A stretch of DNA of 64,000 nucleotides, taken from contig OU612072.1 of the NCBI GenBank assembly GCA_914767715.1, positions 10,540,001 through 10,604,000 on the forward strand, read 5' to 3'. This document shows positions 10,931-19,926 of this stretch, one piece after another (the stretch's first letter is position 1; each line of letters opens with the position of its first letter). Under the pieces are notes generated by a model. It did not search any database. It was given only the letters and a program-made list of their open reading frames with translations, and was not told where the DNA came from. A program made the translations under genes and the position numbers. This stretch comes from Membranipora membranacea (taxonomy: Eukaryota; Bryozoa; Gymnolaemata; Cheilostomatida; Membraniporidae).

Positions 10931-11315
10931 ATGAGCCGGGAGCTGTAAGATAACTTCACAGCTTCCTTTGGTGGACCCAGGAGGGTCAGGAGAAGGAGCG
11001 GCAGAGGCTGTGAGATAACTTCACAGCTTCCTGTGGAGGACCCAGGAGGGTCAGGAGAAGGAGCAGCAGAAGCTGTGAAATAACTTTACGGCTTCCTTTG
11101 GAAGACCAAGGAGGGTCAGGAGAAGGAGCGGCAGAAGCTGTGAAATAACTTCACAGCTTCCTTTGAAGGACCCAGGAAGTCAGGAGAAGGAGCGGCAGAA
11201 GCTGTGAGATAACCTCACAGCTTTCTCGGATGACTTAGGAGAGTCAATAAAAAGGGAGGGCAGAAGCTGTGAGATCTCAAGTTCTCACAGCTCAGGAGAT
11301 TTCAGATAAAGAGAA
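10931..11315. repeat. Six-unit tandem array of short hairpins
   Basis: Units of about 65 bp start near 10931, 11007, 11069, 11134, 11198 and 11263. Each carries a self-complementary core of the form AGCTGTGA-(A/G)ATAACT-TCACAGCT followed by a purine-rich spacer (GGAGGGTCAGGAGAAGGAG). The last unit has a modified loop. The array lies directly upstream of the 3' LTR on the + strand and directly upstream of the antisense gene on the minus strand, so it could act in either transcript. Confidence 0.85.
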
Positions 11316-11321
11316 TGGAGC

Positions 11322-11339
11322 CAAGAGGATGGGAGCAGG
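11322..11339 (+). other. Candidate polypurine tract
   Basis: Purine-rich CAAGAGGATGGGAGCAGG ends just before a TG at 11340 that could open the 3' LTR. The true border can only be fixed against the missing left end of the 5' LTR. Confidence 0.35.
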
Positions 11340-12374
11340 TGATACCAGACGGCGTCAACCACTTCAAAATAATGTATATAATTAAAACCTTTTTGTCAGA
11401 CATAAATTAAAGTCCAATCTCAGTCTTTTTGGAGGGTTCAAACGCAAGCATTTGAATAATATATATAATTAAAAACTTTTTATCAGACATAAATTAAAGT
11501 CCAATCTCCGTCTTTTTGGAGGATTCAAACACAAGCATTTGAATAATATATATAATTATAACCTTTTTATCTGACATAAATAAAGTCCAATCTTCGTCTT
11601 TTTGGAGGGTTCAAACGCAAGCAGTTAAATAATATATATAATTAAAATCTTTTTATCAGACATAAATTAAAATCCAATCTCTGTCTTTTTGGAGAGTTCA
11701 AACGCAAGCATTTAAATGATATATATAATTAAAACCTTTTTATCAGACACAAAACCTAAATCAAATCTCCGCTTTTGTCAAGAGGATGGGCAAATGCAAC
11801 CTCCGGTTTTTTGCCATGCTCACCCGCCGTGATGAACCCCGGTGCATATAAAAACCGAGGGAACATCAAGGCAGGGCAGTTCTTTTTGGAGAGCCCTCAG
11901 CAGCATATCACTCTGGAATGTTTCGGTAATACTATTATTTTGGAGCGTATTACTATTAATTTGGAGCGTATTACTATTTTGGAGCGTACTACGACTTACT
12001 GTTTTGGAGTTGACCTATTCGGAGATTTTGCACAGGAAACTTTCACGGTATGATAGAGCATGGTTTATTTTTTACGTTGACTGTTTAAACTTATTTCCAC
12101 CATTTAATCAAAATAAATTCTTATTTTAATGTCGAAAGGCATATCAACTATGAGTCATTACTAAATTGAACTTATATCTGCTTGTAACAAAATTCTAAAG
12201 AACAATGTTGTGGATAAATTTGATTAGGTAAACAAAACACTTTTTGTATGGAGTTGCCTTCTTCCTCAACAGGAAGAAGTTAACTCCAAACAAAATAAAC
12301 ATGAGCAAAATGAATGAAATAGTGGTGTCTGTTCTGCTCGGGTATTCGGCCCCAAGTGGGTCGAATATGTGACA
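11340..12374 (+). repeat. 3' LTR
   Basis: 11743-12374 matches the partial 5' LTR. The left border is inferred from the purine tract and a TG at 11340, giving about 1.03 kb. The right end GACA at 12371-12374 is followed at once by ACTAC, the first bases of sequence homologous to 19927 onward, which fixes the right border well. TATA box, poly(A) signal and U5 hairpin are conserved. Confidence 0.75.
11372..11745 (+). repeat. 87-bp tandem repeats in U3
   Basis: Four full copies and a partial fifth of a unit running ATATATAATTAAAACC, TTTTTATCAGACATAAATT, CCAATCT, TTTTTGGAGGGTTCAAACG. The fifth runs into the part shared with window position 1. Repeated U3 units often act as enhancers, which is an inference here. 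Confidence 0.85.
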
Positions 12375-14063
12375 ACTACATAATCGGTTTTTTCTCCCTA
12401 ACTAGTGGTTGCCCTTTTTATGACAGATTCACTTTTGTACATAGAAGTATTTAGTTTTACATCCCAGAGTGAGCAGTAGAGAGACATACAATCGTTTTGT
12501 GTAGACTCACTTGGAAACTATATGATGTGTTCTTTTTTTATTTAGAGATTTATTATGAAATAGAGAATTATAAAAGTTGCTCTATCTTGCATATTGAATT
12601 TACAGTATTATCAATTGAATTTAAATCTCTTGACTACCTAATATGAGCTTGAAGCTTCGACAGAAAATTTTTTTTTTTTTTACAAACTATCTCAAATTTA
12701 AAAGGACATCTCAATATGTAGCAGCTCGGACCCTTTCAGTTTTGCTTTCTGTTAGATTACTGCCTCCCCTAGAACCCAAGAAAAGCGGCCTCGAATTAGC
12801 TCAATATTGAGATGTCCATTAGATTTGGGGACTTGAGCTTTGCACCAGTCCCTATCGCGGGAGCTTACAACACCTAACCTGATATTTGTATGGTCCTGGG
12901 CATATGACAAAAAACAGGCAGCAAACTAGCCTGGGGCTAACACCAGTGCGGACCTTGTTTGTAATCTGAGTTGTGCTGGAAATTCCTTGAGTGGTGTTAT
13001 CTTCTCTTGCATCAGTACTTTGCGAATTGGAATGACCCATGTGCTGTTGTCTGGCTTTTGTTTTGTTGGTCAGGTGGCATGCCAACACTCCCCACACAAC
13101 CTAATATAAGAATAGGCCTAAATTATGGCCTTATTCCCAGGGTAGCAGTCATCTGAAGATAGGAATGTTTTTTTGAAAATCTCGCAAACCCAACAAACCA
13201 ATTATTATCAACCAAGCAAATGTCACTGCCACTCACTTATCAACGTATCATTAGCATTTATTTGTTTTGTAACTCAAAATGTCAACAAAGCCTGATTAAT
13301 ATTTCAGTGTCAGTGCAATGCTGGTCTCTCATTGGATTCAATTTATCTACACTTTTCATTATTAAATCTAGATAAGAAAATGTTTCGGCAAAGTTAAGCC
13401 AAGCTTATGATGAACTGGGAAGTAAGAACCTAAATTATTCAGACTGATGAGTGAACAGTCAAAAATCTTGGACAACCAGTCAGGTAAGAACCTTATTCTG
13501 TGTTTTTTCTTTTGTTTGGAATCAGCACATTTGGAGCTTTTTACAGGCAGGCAAATTCTTTGGTCAGTGAAAAATGCACTGGACAGGTTTCAAATTGGAA
13601 TCATAGTATCTTCTTTTTGTGAAGCGAACATGAACAATTTTGGTGGTGATAAGGTCGAGCAATGATTTGCATAGGTAATCATATAGTTTGAGTTGTCACT
13701 AGTTGCTTGCATGTTTGTTGTTCTATGTTGTACAGGAGTACACTGTGTACCACCATGGCTGGTCACATGTCACACAAATACAATAACAGTGCTTACTCGG
13801 AGACAATAGATGACAATGATGAGCAGTCCAACAGAGAGGAGTGTTTAGAAGGTGTATATGAGTCTGAATCAGATAAACAGGAAACAGATCGAGCCGATCA
13901 TGTGTATGCCGTACCGGGTAGGCGGAGACAAGGTAGGTCTGTGCTATATGAATATTCAAGAGTAATATATTAAGTCCCTGAGATCCTATACTTTAAAAGT
14001 TATTTCCGATTGCAGGTTGTCATTCCCTTATGTTCATCAATCATGGTAGGTGCTGTGGGATTC
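12375..14063 (+). repeat. Segmental duplication, copy A
   Basis: Matches 19927-21653 with scattered substitutions and one gap of about 37 bp (present in copy B at about 20307-20344). Similarity begins exactly at the base after the 3' LTR and fades after GTGCTGTGGGA. It contains upstream sequence, a first exon with a short upstream ORF, and the first coding exon of the CUB membrane-protein family. Confidence 0.9.
13447..14045 (+). pseudogene. Copy A: 5' fragment of type II CUB membrane-protein gene
   Basis: Exon 1 ends at 13483 (donor gtaaga) and holds an ATG at 13447 whose frame does not match the main protein. Exon 2 (13736-13932, donor gtaggt) starts the protein at 13755 (MAGHMSHKYNN...), an acidic head of 59 codons nearly identical to copy B. 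A possible 30-nt exon follows at 14016-14045. No membrane, stalk or CUB exon is found before the RIM-binding-protein exons start at 14532, and phases do not join (1 versus 0). I read it as a truncated duplicate. Whether its promoter drives anything downstream is open. Confidence 0.65.
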
Positions 14064-14531
14064 CGGGTTATGGAGTCACCACATTAACTCTCCGCTACTG
14101 AGATCTGTGCTCACCAGTTCGGTATGATGATTCTCACTATGTGACACTGACTTATTTAGATGGATCTCATTTGATTCGAAATCAAACACTTGACTCAAGA
14201 GCATGTCTTTTAAATCTTATCAAGTTTAAAATCAAACGCAATTCAACTTAACAATGCATGTCTTATTTCAACAAGTTATTCTTTCTAGTTAATGATGCCG
14301 TGCATGCTCAATTTAATTCATTTAATTAAATTAGTTGATGATACAAATAATCCAACCAAGTGTTATACTGTGCCATTATCAAATGAATTTTTTTGCAGTT
14401 ATTGCCGTGGCTTCTAACATTATGAGGCTGTACTGCTAGTGTTTTGTAGCAGCAGCTTTGAGTGTAGAGCAGAGCATGTAAATCACACAATGGGCAAAGA
14501 TATTAATTTCTATATCCATTTCATGTTTCAG

Positions 14532-17500
14532 AAGTTTGATGAGTTTTTGGACGTGGTGGTCAATGGATCCCCGATACCTTCAGTAATCCCTGCACTAGAC
14601 GTTGAGTCAGACCCTGTGTTAGAAGATGTAGACTTTCTAAGAACCTATGATGCCAGTCTCCCCTCTACTGCGGGGCATCCTACCAATCACTCTACCCGTC
14701 CCTTCTCCCCGTCCCAGGTGAGTAAAGTTGGTACAGAAGCCAGGGTCTATATAACTAGAATAGCTTGTCTCACCATTTAAAGAGCAACCAGAGTTTCGCA
14801 GCAAGGCATAAATGGGTAGTAAAGATTTTGCTATGCAGCACTAGCTTTGTGCATGACGCAATTCAAATCTCGAAGTAGTTGCTGACTCTTAGCTAAATAT
14901 AACAGAAACAGGAAACTGCTCTGTGAGGTTCCATATTAGTTGAGTTTGAGCAGCGTTTTAGCACCTGATGGATGAATTATTTGAGAAGAGTTCTTACTGA
15001 CTAATCATCCGATCTAGATTTGGTCTTTTTCCCTATGCAGAAGGTGAAATCTGCTATCAATCAATGAGAACTTGTTTGGAACCCTGGTTGCCCTTTAAAG
15101 AACAGCTTTGCGTGTTATCCTATTTTTGAAATTGAACCAATCAGATCAAGGAAAATACCAAAATGCTCCGTTGGTTGTATTGTATCTGTAATCGTATCAG
15201 CTGAAAATAAATGAGAACAACATAGACGTGATAGTAATAAATACTTAGTCTGAGACAAAAACCAAGTTTTTATTCTGTACGGAAGTTGTTTGGAAAGAAG
15301 CATCATCCATATTACATTTTGGTTTGATGGTGAACTGCTACAATTTGCTGTGTGTTTAGAAGCTTGCTGGAGTCAATGTTACTTCATGTATGTCTTATTT
15401 GTCTGTGTCTATTTTTAGCTCACACATTCCACTCCAAAACCCACACAGTCTCACTCCCGCCTTCTACACATTGACACCAAACTAGAGAACGACGTCTCAC
15501 CAATAGTGTACTCTGAAACCCTCACAAACAATAACAAAAACGCTGCAGTCGCAAGCCCTACAAGCCAAAACAACAAAAAGTCTTCCAATTCACATAGTCG
15601 TAGCAATGGTGTTAACTCGCCACAAGATAAAACTGGTTGTGATAGCAATGGTATTTCCAGTGCACAGCTGCAATCTGACAGTAATAGCAGTATAACACAG
15701 GTCACTCCAATCACATCAGGGGTAGATTCTGAGTCTACTGTGACCATTGGTGAGTATAAGGGGAATTATTTATCATAATGAATTTTTTTTTATTTCATTA
15801 ATTCGAATGAAAAGAGTTAATCTCATCAACCGACCCCTGTTAACTATGCATCCAACTGGATTCTTGAATTGTTGAATGTAAAGTAGTTGTCACTTATCGT
15901 TTTTGCACAGCGAGGGAAACCTTGGCAATTATACATGTCATGTTATTAACACGTAACAAGTTATTGTAATATAAATGTAAATGGCTCTTGTTGTACTTCA
16001 GGGGCGTATATTCTAAAAAATTTCACTCACTGACTTTTCAGAGATGAGCATAATAATCGGGCGCAGCCCGATCCACACGCCGTAGGCGTGGCGGGGAGGG
16101 TGTGGGAGGGGCGCTTAAGCGCCCTGCCACCACGGAAACTTTTGCATATCGGTAGCAAAATAGTGCAAGCAGAGAGGTATTTCAATAGCTCACTAAGCTG
16201 TTGGGTACTTTCAGAAAACAACTCAATAGCAGTAGAAGTTTACGGTAAAAATTCTCCAGTAATAAAGCACCCATTTGAAAAAAAACTGACCTCGATGGGA
16301 TTCGAACCCACAACAATCTTATTTACAGTGATTATAAGGCGGACGCTCTACACACTGAGCTATTCAGCCACTCACGGAAATCCGTGGGCCGTGAGTGCTA
16401 ATATACGCCACTGTTGTACTTGATTGATTTGGTTGATGGAGAAAAATAAATATTTTTCTATTTTATTGTATCCTGTAGGTGGTAATGACTCAATACCTTT
16501 AAATGCCAAAAGTCCTGAACCTGAGTCTAAACCAATCAGTGTGCTCTCAGATGATTTCCCATCTAGTAGAAGTGAGAAATCTAACAAAAGCGAGAAAAAT
16601 CAATCATCCATCACCAAGAATTCCAGAGCATCTCCACTGCAGAACAAACAGTCACTACAAAAAATGCTCAAGAGTCTCGCCAGCAAGGTAAGACTAAACG
16701 ATGCTCACCTAAGATAATCTCTGACTTGAAAATGGTTGGTATAGTTCGCGTAGCACCTGGAAAATACAATTTTAAACTTTCATGCAGACAGCTGAAAATT
16801 ATTTAAGTTGTCAGTTGCTGTTTGGTACTGGTTTTTATGCCTTGCCAAAATATGTCTTATACTCTTTCATTTTGTACTGCGGATGTTCATGTTGACCATC
16901 GCTTTCTGATCATTGGCTCTCATATATGGATTGATAGTGTGCTTGTGTTATTATTTTAGCTCAAACCACAGGTATAAACGACTGTGACTTTACTACTTCG
17001 ATTTATCTTCCCATGATCACTGTGTTTATTAGCTTTGGTGTCCAAACTGGGTTGAATGGGGAGGGCAGCAGTAGCTCCCGCTCAAGCCGTCCACCAGGGC
17101 ACTGAAGCTTAGTGTTTTATTAGAAAATTAGTTCCTGCAAACTGTACTATCCCGTAACGCTAAACTTACATGCTGAAAGGCATATGTCCATATGTGCATA
17201 TGTGCATATGTGCATACATGCATACAAGCATACATGCATTCATGCATAAATGCAGTATTTTGATCGCTTCTCGGCCTATTGGATAAGATCAAAGTGTCAT
17301 GGCCAATGGCTGATTAGTGCCTGTTTCAGTTTCTGGCAGCTTGCTGCACACTTATGATTAGGAGGTCCACCATGGCCTCACCTCTAGGATGCATTCTAGT
17401 TTACTATACTAGGATGTATCACACTCTCTGTACGAGGACTCCGGGCAACTTGCGTCCCTCTTTAGGGGCAGCCCACCCTCTGTTTTGTCATAAACAGGGG

Positions 17501-19418
17501 GGTTTTGATACTGCGCTATGTCATGGTAAAACCATAATGTATCGTCTTGATTATTAGAATTACTATTACTAGAATATTGCATTGAAAATGAACTTAGAAA
17601 TGAAACTTTGCAATATACGTGTTGTCAATTCTGTTCCTCCAATAGGGAAATTCTATGAATGTTGTTTTATCTGAATAAGTAGCGCATGAAAATTGGAAAG
17701 TAAACTGTTGTCAAGGGATTATTGTTTGTTTTTTGGTAGTTAAAAACTTTGCAAGGCAGTGGGATTCTATCATTCTAGCATGTACTTAATTGTTTCATGC
17801 ATAGTGTAAAATGATATCCCAAAATGCAACTATATATGCAAAAAAAATTAAATCTGGTCACTGATAATGATGAGAAATCTTCATCAGTTAAGACAGCAGT
17901 AGTAACACCACGCACCTCCAGCAAGCCTCCACTGCGTACAGGTCTGACTGAAGTAGATGATCAGAGACTAAAGCTAACCCCGAAATCATTCAGAGCTATA
18001 TACGACTACCTCCCAGCCACTATGTCTCCAAATAAGGAATCAGCCGATGAGGAGCTGACTTTTCATGCCGGGGATATTATCAATGTGTACGGAGATAAGG
18101 ATCGCGATGAGTTCTACCTGGGACAGGTATGTGTCTGACTTCATATTGTTTTGACATTAATTTCTGATTGGAAGGCAACGGTATTTGAATGTTCTACAGG
18201 CTTCAAATATGTATCTAAGTTATGTAAGTCGTCAGTCTAATAAAATAGTACCGAATTCTTCCAAGTAAGTCTGGGCAGGGACCAAATTCGATTAAAGCCT
18301 ACCCAAATGCCAATGTCAAGCATTAACTTATGATATCAGATTTGCATGGTAAAATAATTCAATGGTCTACTTGGCACTATTGATGGTGGAAAGAGTGCCT
18401 CCCATAAGGGAAGGTAATTCCCATTCTCTGCGTTATGATGTCACTACGAACAGGAAGTGGTCGTTTCTTGTATTGCACATCCTTTTCATAGTTGCATCAT
18501 AATGCAGAGAATGAGAGTTCCCTTACATTTTTATTGCATCAACCTTCCCTTATTGGAGGCACTTCTCAACCATCAATTATCCATAACACGTAAAGCATAT
18601 AATTAGCATATAGGCAAGTAATAGCATAATGTTTTTTACTTTTAACTTTACCATACAAATTTGACATACATTTATCATAAATAACTGCCTGACCATAACA
18701 TACATTGGACTTTGGATGTTTTTCAGCAATCAGTAGTCTAATTAAGCTACTCATTTTAATCTTATCAAAGTTATATCCTCTCTTTGTTACAGATCGGTGA
18801 TCGATATGGTCATGTACCAAGTAACATGATAGAAGAGTTTACATTTGAGCCTGAGGACCTAGCTGGTAATGAAAAAAGAGTAAGGGCACTGTATGACTAC
18901 GACCCGCCCAAACTATCACCTAATGAAGATCCAGATAACAAGTTAAATTTCAAGGCTGGGGATATAATTATCATATCAGGTAAGGTTCTCTATGGCATTG
19001 TTAGTTTGTAAGTTAGTTGGCACTGTTATCAAATTCCTCCTCCACCTTCTTGGAAGATGGGTACAATAGCTGAGTCTTTCTTGCAACGTTGTGGTCACCC
19101 AGACTTGATAAGATTTTACTAATTGATATGTGCATGATGTATGCTTCACTTTGGACCGAGCTGCTGTTGTGATGCATTTGCTCACTGGCTTCATGCAAGA
19201 ACCGCAAAGAGATTTGTACTTTTTGTTAAACTCTCCTTACCCCTCCGACTTGCTAAGATGAATTGCATTGTAACTTGATGATTCGTCATTTTCCAGGAGA
19301 GATTGATACAGATGGATTTTACAAGGGCTACATAGCAGGTAAAAGTGTGAAACATGGATTAGTACCAAGTAACTACCTGCAAGAGATCGCTTCCAATTCT
19401 CAGGCTACTACACCTTAA
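14532..19418 (+). CDS. RIM-binding protein, C-terminal part (two SH3 domains)
   Basis: Exons 14532-14717, 15419-15749, 16479-16687, about 17965-18126 (left border unsure), 18793-18979 and 19297-19418 (TAA). The first three encode a Ser/Asn/Thr-rich linker. The rest encode two SH3 domains: one with AIYDYLPATMSPNK, EELTFHAGDIINVYGDKD and GHVPSNMIEEF, the other with ALYDYDPPKLSPNED, FKAGDIIIISGEID and GLVPSNYLQEI. The pair, including the SPN and GDKD/GEID motifs, matches the C-terminal SH3 pair of RIMBP/TSPOAP1 proteins, which tether RIM and calcium channels at presynaptic active zones in bilaterians. The N-terminal SH3 and FN3 repeats are not in the window; where they should start is copy A of another gene. 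They may lie left of position 1, with the retroelement and copy A in an intron, or be lost. Confidence 0.85.
14781..15094. mobile_element. TTAA-flanked MITE, copy 1
   Basis: Terminal inverted repeats AG(A/G)GCAACCAG...CTGGTTGCCCT flanked by TTAA at 14777-14780 and 15095-15098, as in piggyBac-type insertions. Closely related to 41851-42227. It sits in a RIM-binding-protein intron, just downstream of the donor at 14718. Confidence 0.7.
15999..16413. mobile_element. hAT-type MITE with tRNA-like interior
   Basis: 415 bp with ends CAGGGGCGTATATT...AATATACGCCACTG, flanked by the 8-bp direct repeat TTGTACTT at 15991-15998 and 16414-16421, the hallmark of hAT insertions. The interior has GC-rich palindromes (CGGGCGCAGCCCG, GGCGCTTAAGCGCC). 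On the minus strand at about 16287-16372 is a tRNA-like part with an A-box-like TAGCTCAGTGTGTAGAGCG and a B box GGGTTCGAATCC. It has no transposase and lies in a RIM-binding-protein intron. Confidence 0.85.
16287..16372 (-). pseudogene. tRNA-like sequence within the hAT MITE
   Basis: D-arm TAGCTCAGTGTGTAGAGCG and T-arm GGGTTCGAATCCC are well formed, but the acceptor ends (TGGCTGA and CGAGGTCA) pair poorly and the anticodon arm is loose (CTTATAATC, longer than a normal arm). I treat it as a tRNA-derived relic, though it could be an intron-containing tRNA gene. Confidence 0.5.
17181..17254. repeat. ATGTGCAT-type microsatellite
   Basis: Runs of CATATGTGCATATGTG followed by CATACATGCATACAAGC, degenerate 8-bp units, immediately upstream of the U2-like sequence in a RIM-binding-protein intron. 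Confidence 0.7.
17263..17300 (+). pseudogene. U2 snRNA 5'-end-like sequence
   Basis: ATCGCTTCTCGGCCTATTGG then ATAAGATCAAAGTGT follows the first 35 or so bases of U2 snRNA with a few changes (a T and a C each to A, one extra A), then diverges before the branch-point-pairing region. It therefore looks like a truncated pseudocopy or the head of a U2-derived SINE, not a working gene. Confidence 0.55.
18378..18580. mobile_element. About 200-bp inverted-repeat MITE
   Basis: The ends are complementary over about 70 bases with gaps: ATTGATGGTGGAAAGAGTGC and CTCCCATAAGGGAAGG at the left against GCACTTCTCAACCATCAAT at the right. CATTCTCTGCGTTATGATG is also mirrored inside. No coding capacity. It is in the intron before the RIM-binding-protein exon at 18793. 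Confidence 0.6.
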
Positions 19419-19648
19419 ACCCGAAGCAGATATTTAGCACATATCCTTTCTCTTACTGTAAGTTGGATTTAAGATTTGATATTTGATATATTATATATGG
19501 GCTCTATAAAGCCGCAACAGTCATTTATGCACTGGTCTCAAGTTGTCATTAGGTTTGATGTGAGGCATATTCGTTAAACTAAAATTTATGTTCGGTTTTT
19601 TTCTCATGGATCTGCTCTTTTCTGTGTTCAAAGTGATAATCAATGGTC

Positions 19649-19654
19649 AATAAA
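19649..19654 (+). promoter_or_regulatory. Poly(A) signal of the RIM-binding-protein gene
   Basis: AATAAA in GGTCAATAAATATT, about 230 bases after the TAA at 19416-19418. It is the first canonical signal downstream. Confidence 0.45.
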
Positions 19655-19926
19655 TATTATTGTATGGAGTTTGATAATGTAGCAGTGCAAATTATTTTCT
19701 ATAAACTAATCTAATATATATACTAATTATAAGTGTATGACATCTGCCGCTCACAGAAATTCAAATTTCTTCCTCTTACTGATGCACTTTTTTTCTTGAC
19801 CAAACCTCTTTTTTCTAGACTTCTATTTTGTGTGTAATTTACTTGATGTATCCAAAGAACCCGCTACCAAGCCATCTAACTGCCATTTTGCATGACCCAT
19901 TTTTGCATGTTATGTGTTTCAATTTC

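Larger units (their letters stand above)
1..12374 (+). mobile_element. Degraded Ty3/gypsy-class LTR retroelement with env-like gene and antisense passenger gene
   Basis: Two direct repeats in the same orientation (1-633 and 11743-12374) differ by only about 20 changes and bracket a gag zinc knuckle, an envelope-like glycoprotein, a protease fragment, reverse transcriptase, RNase H and integrase. RT before integrase places it in the Ty3/gypsy class. Gag, env and pol all carry stops or frameshifts and pol has an internal deletion, so this copy cannot move by itself. The 5' LTR is truncated by the window start. Between integrase and the 3' LTR lie about 2.6 kb with a spliced minus-strand gene and a hairpin array, which is far longer than usual. 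That both LTRs belong to one insertion is inferred from similarity and spacing. Confidence 0.88.

Noticed and set aside
12852-13156. ORFs in the upstream part of the duplication, also at 20405-20686
   Set aside because: Changes between the two copies shift and break the frames, so coding is not maintained.
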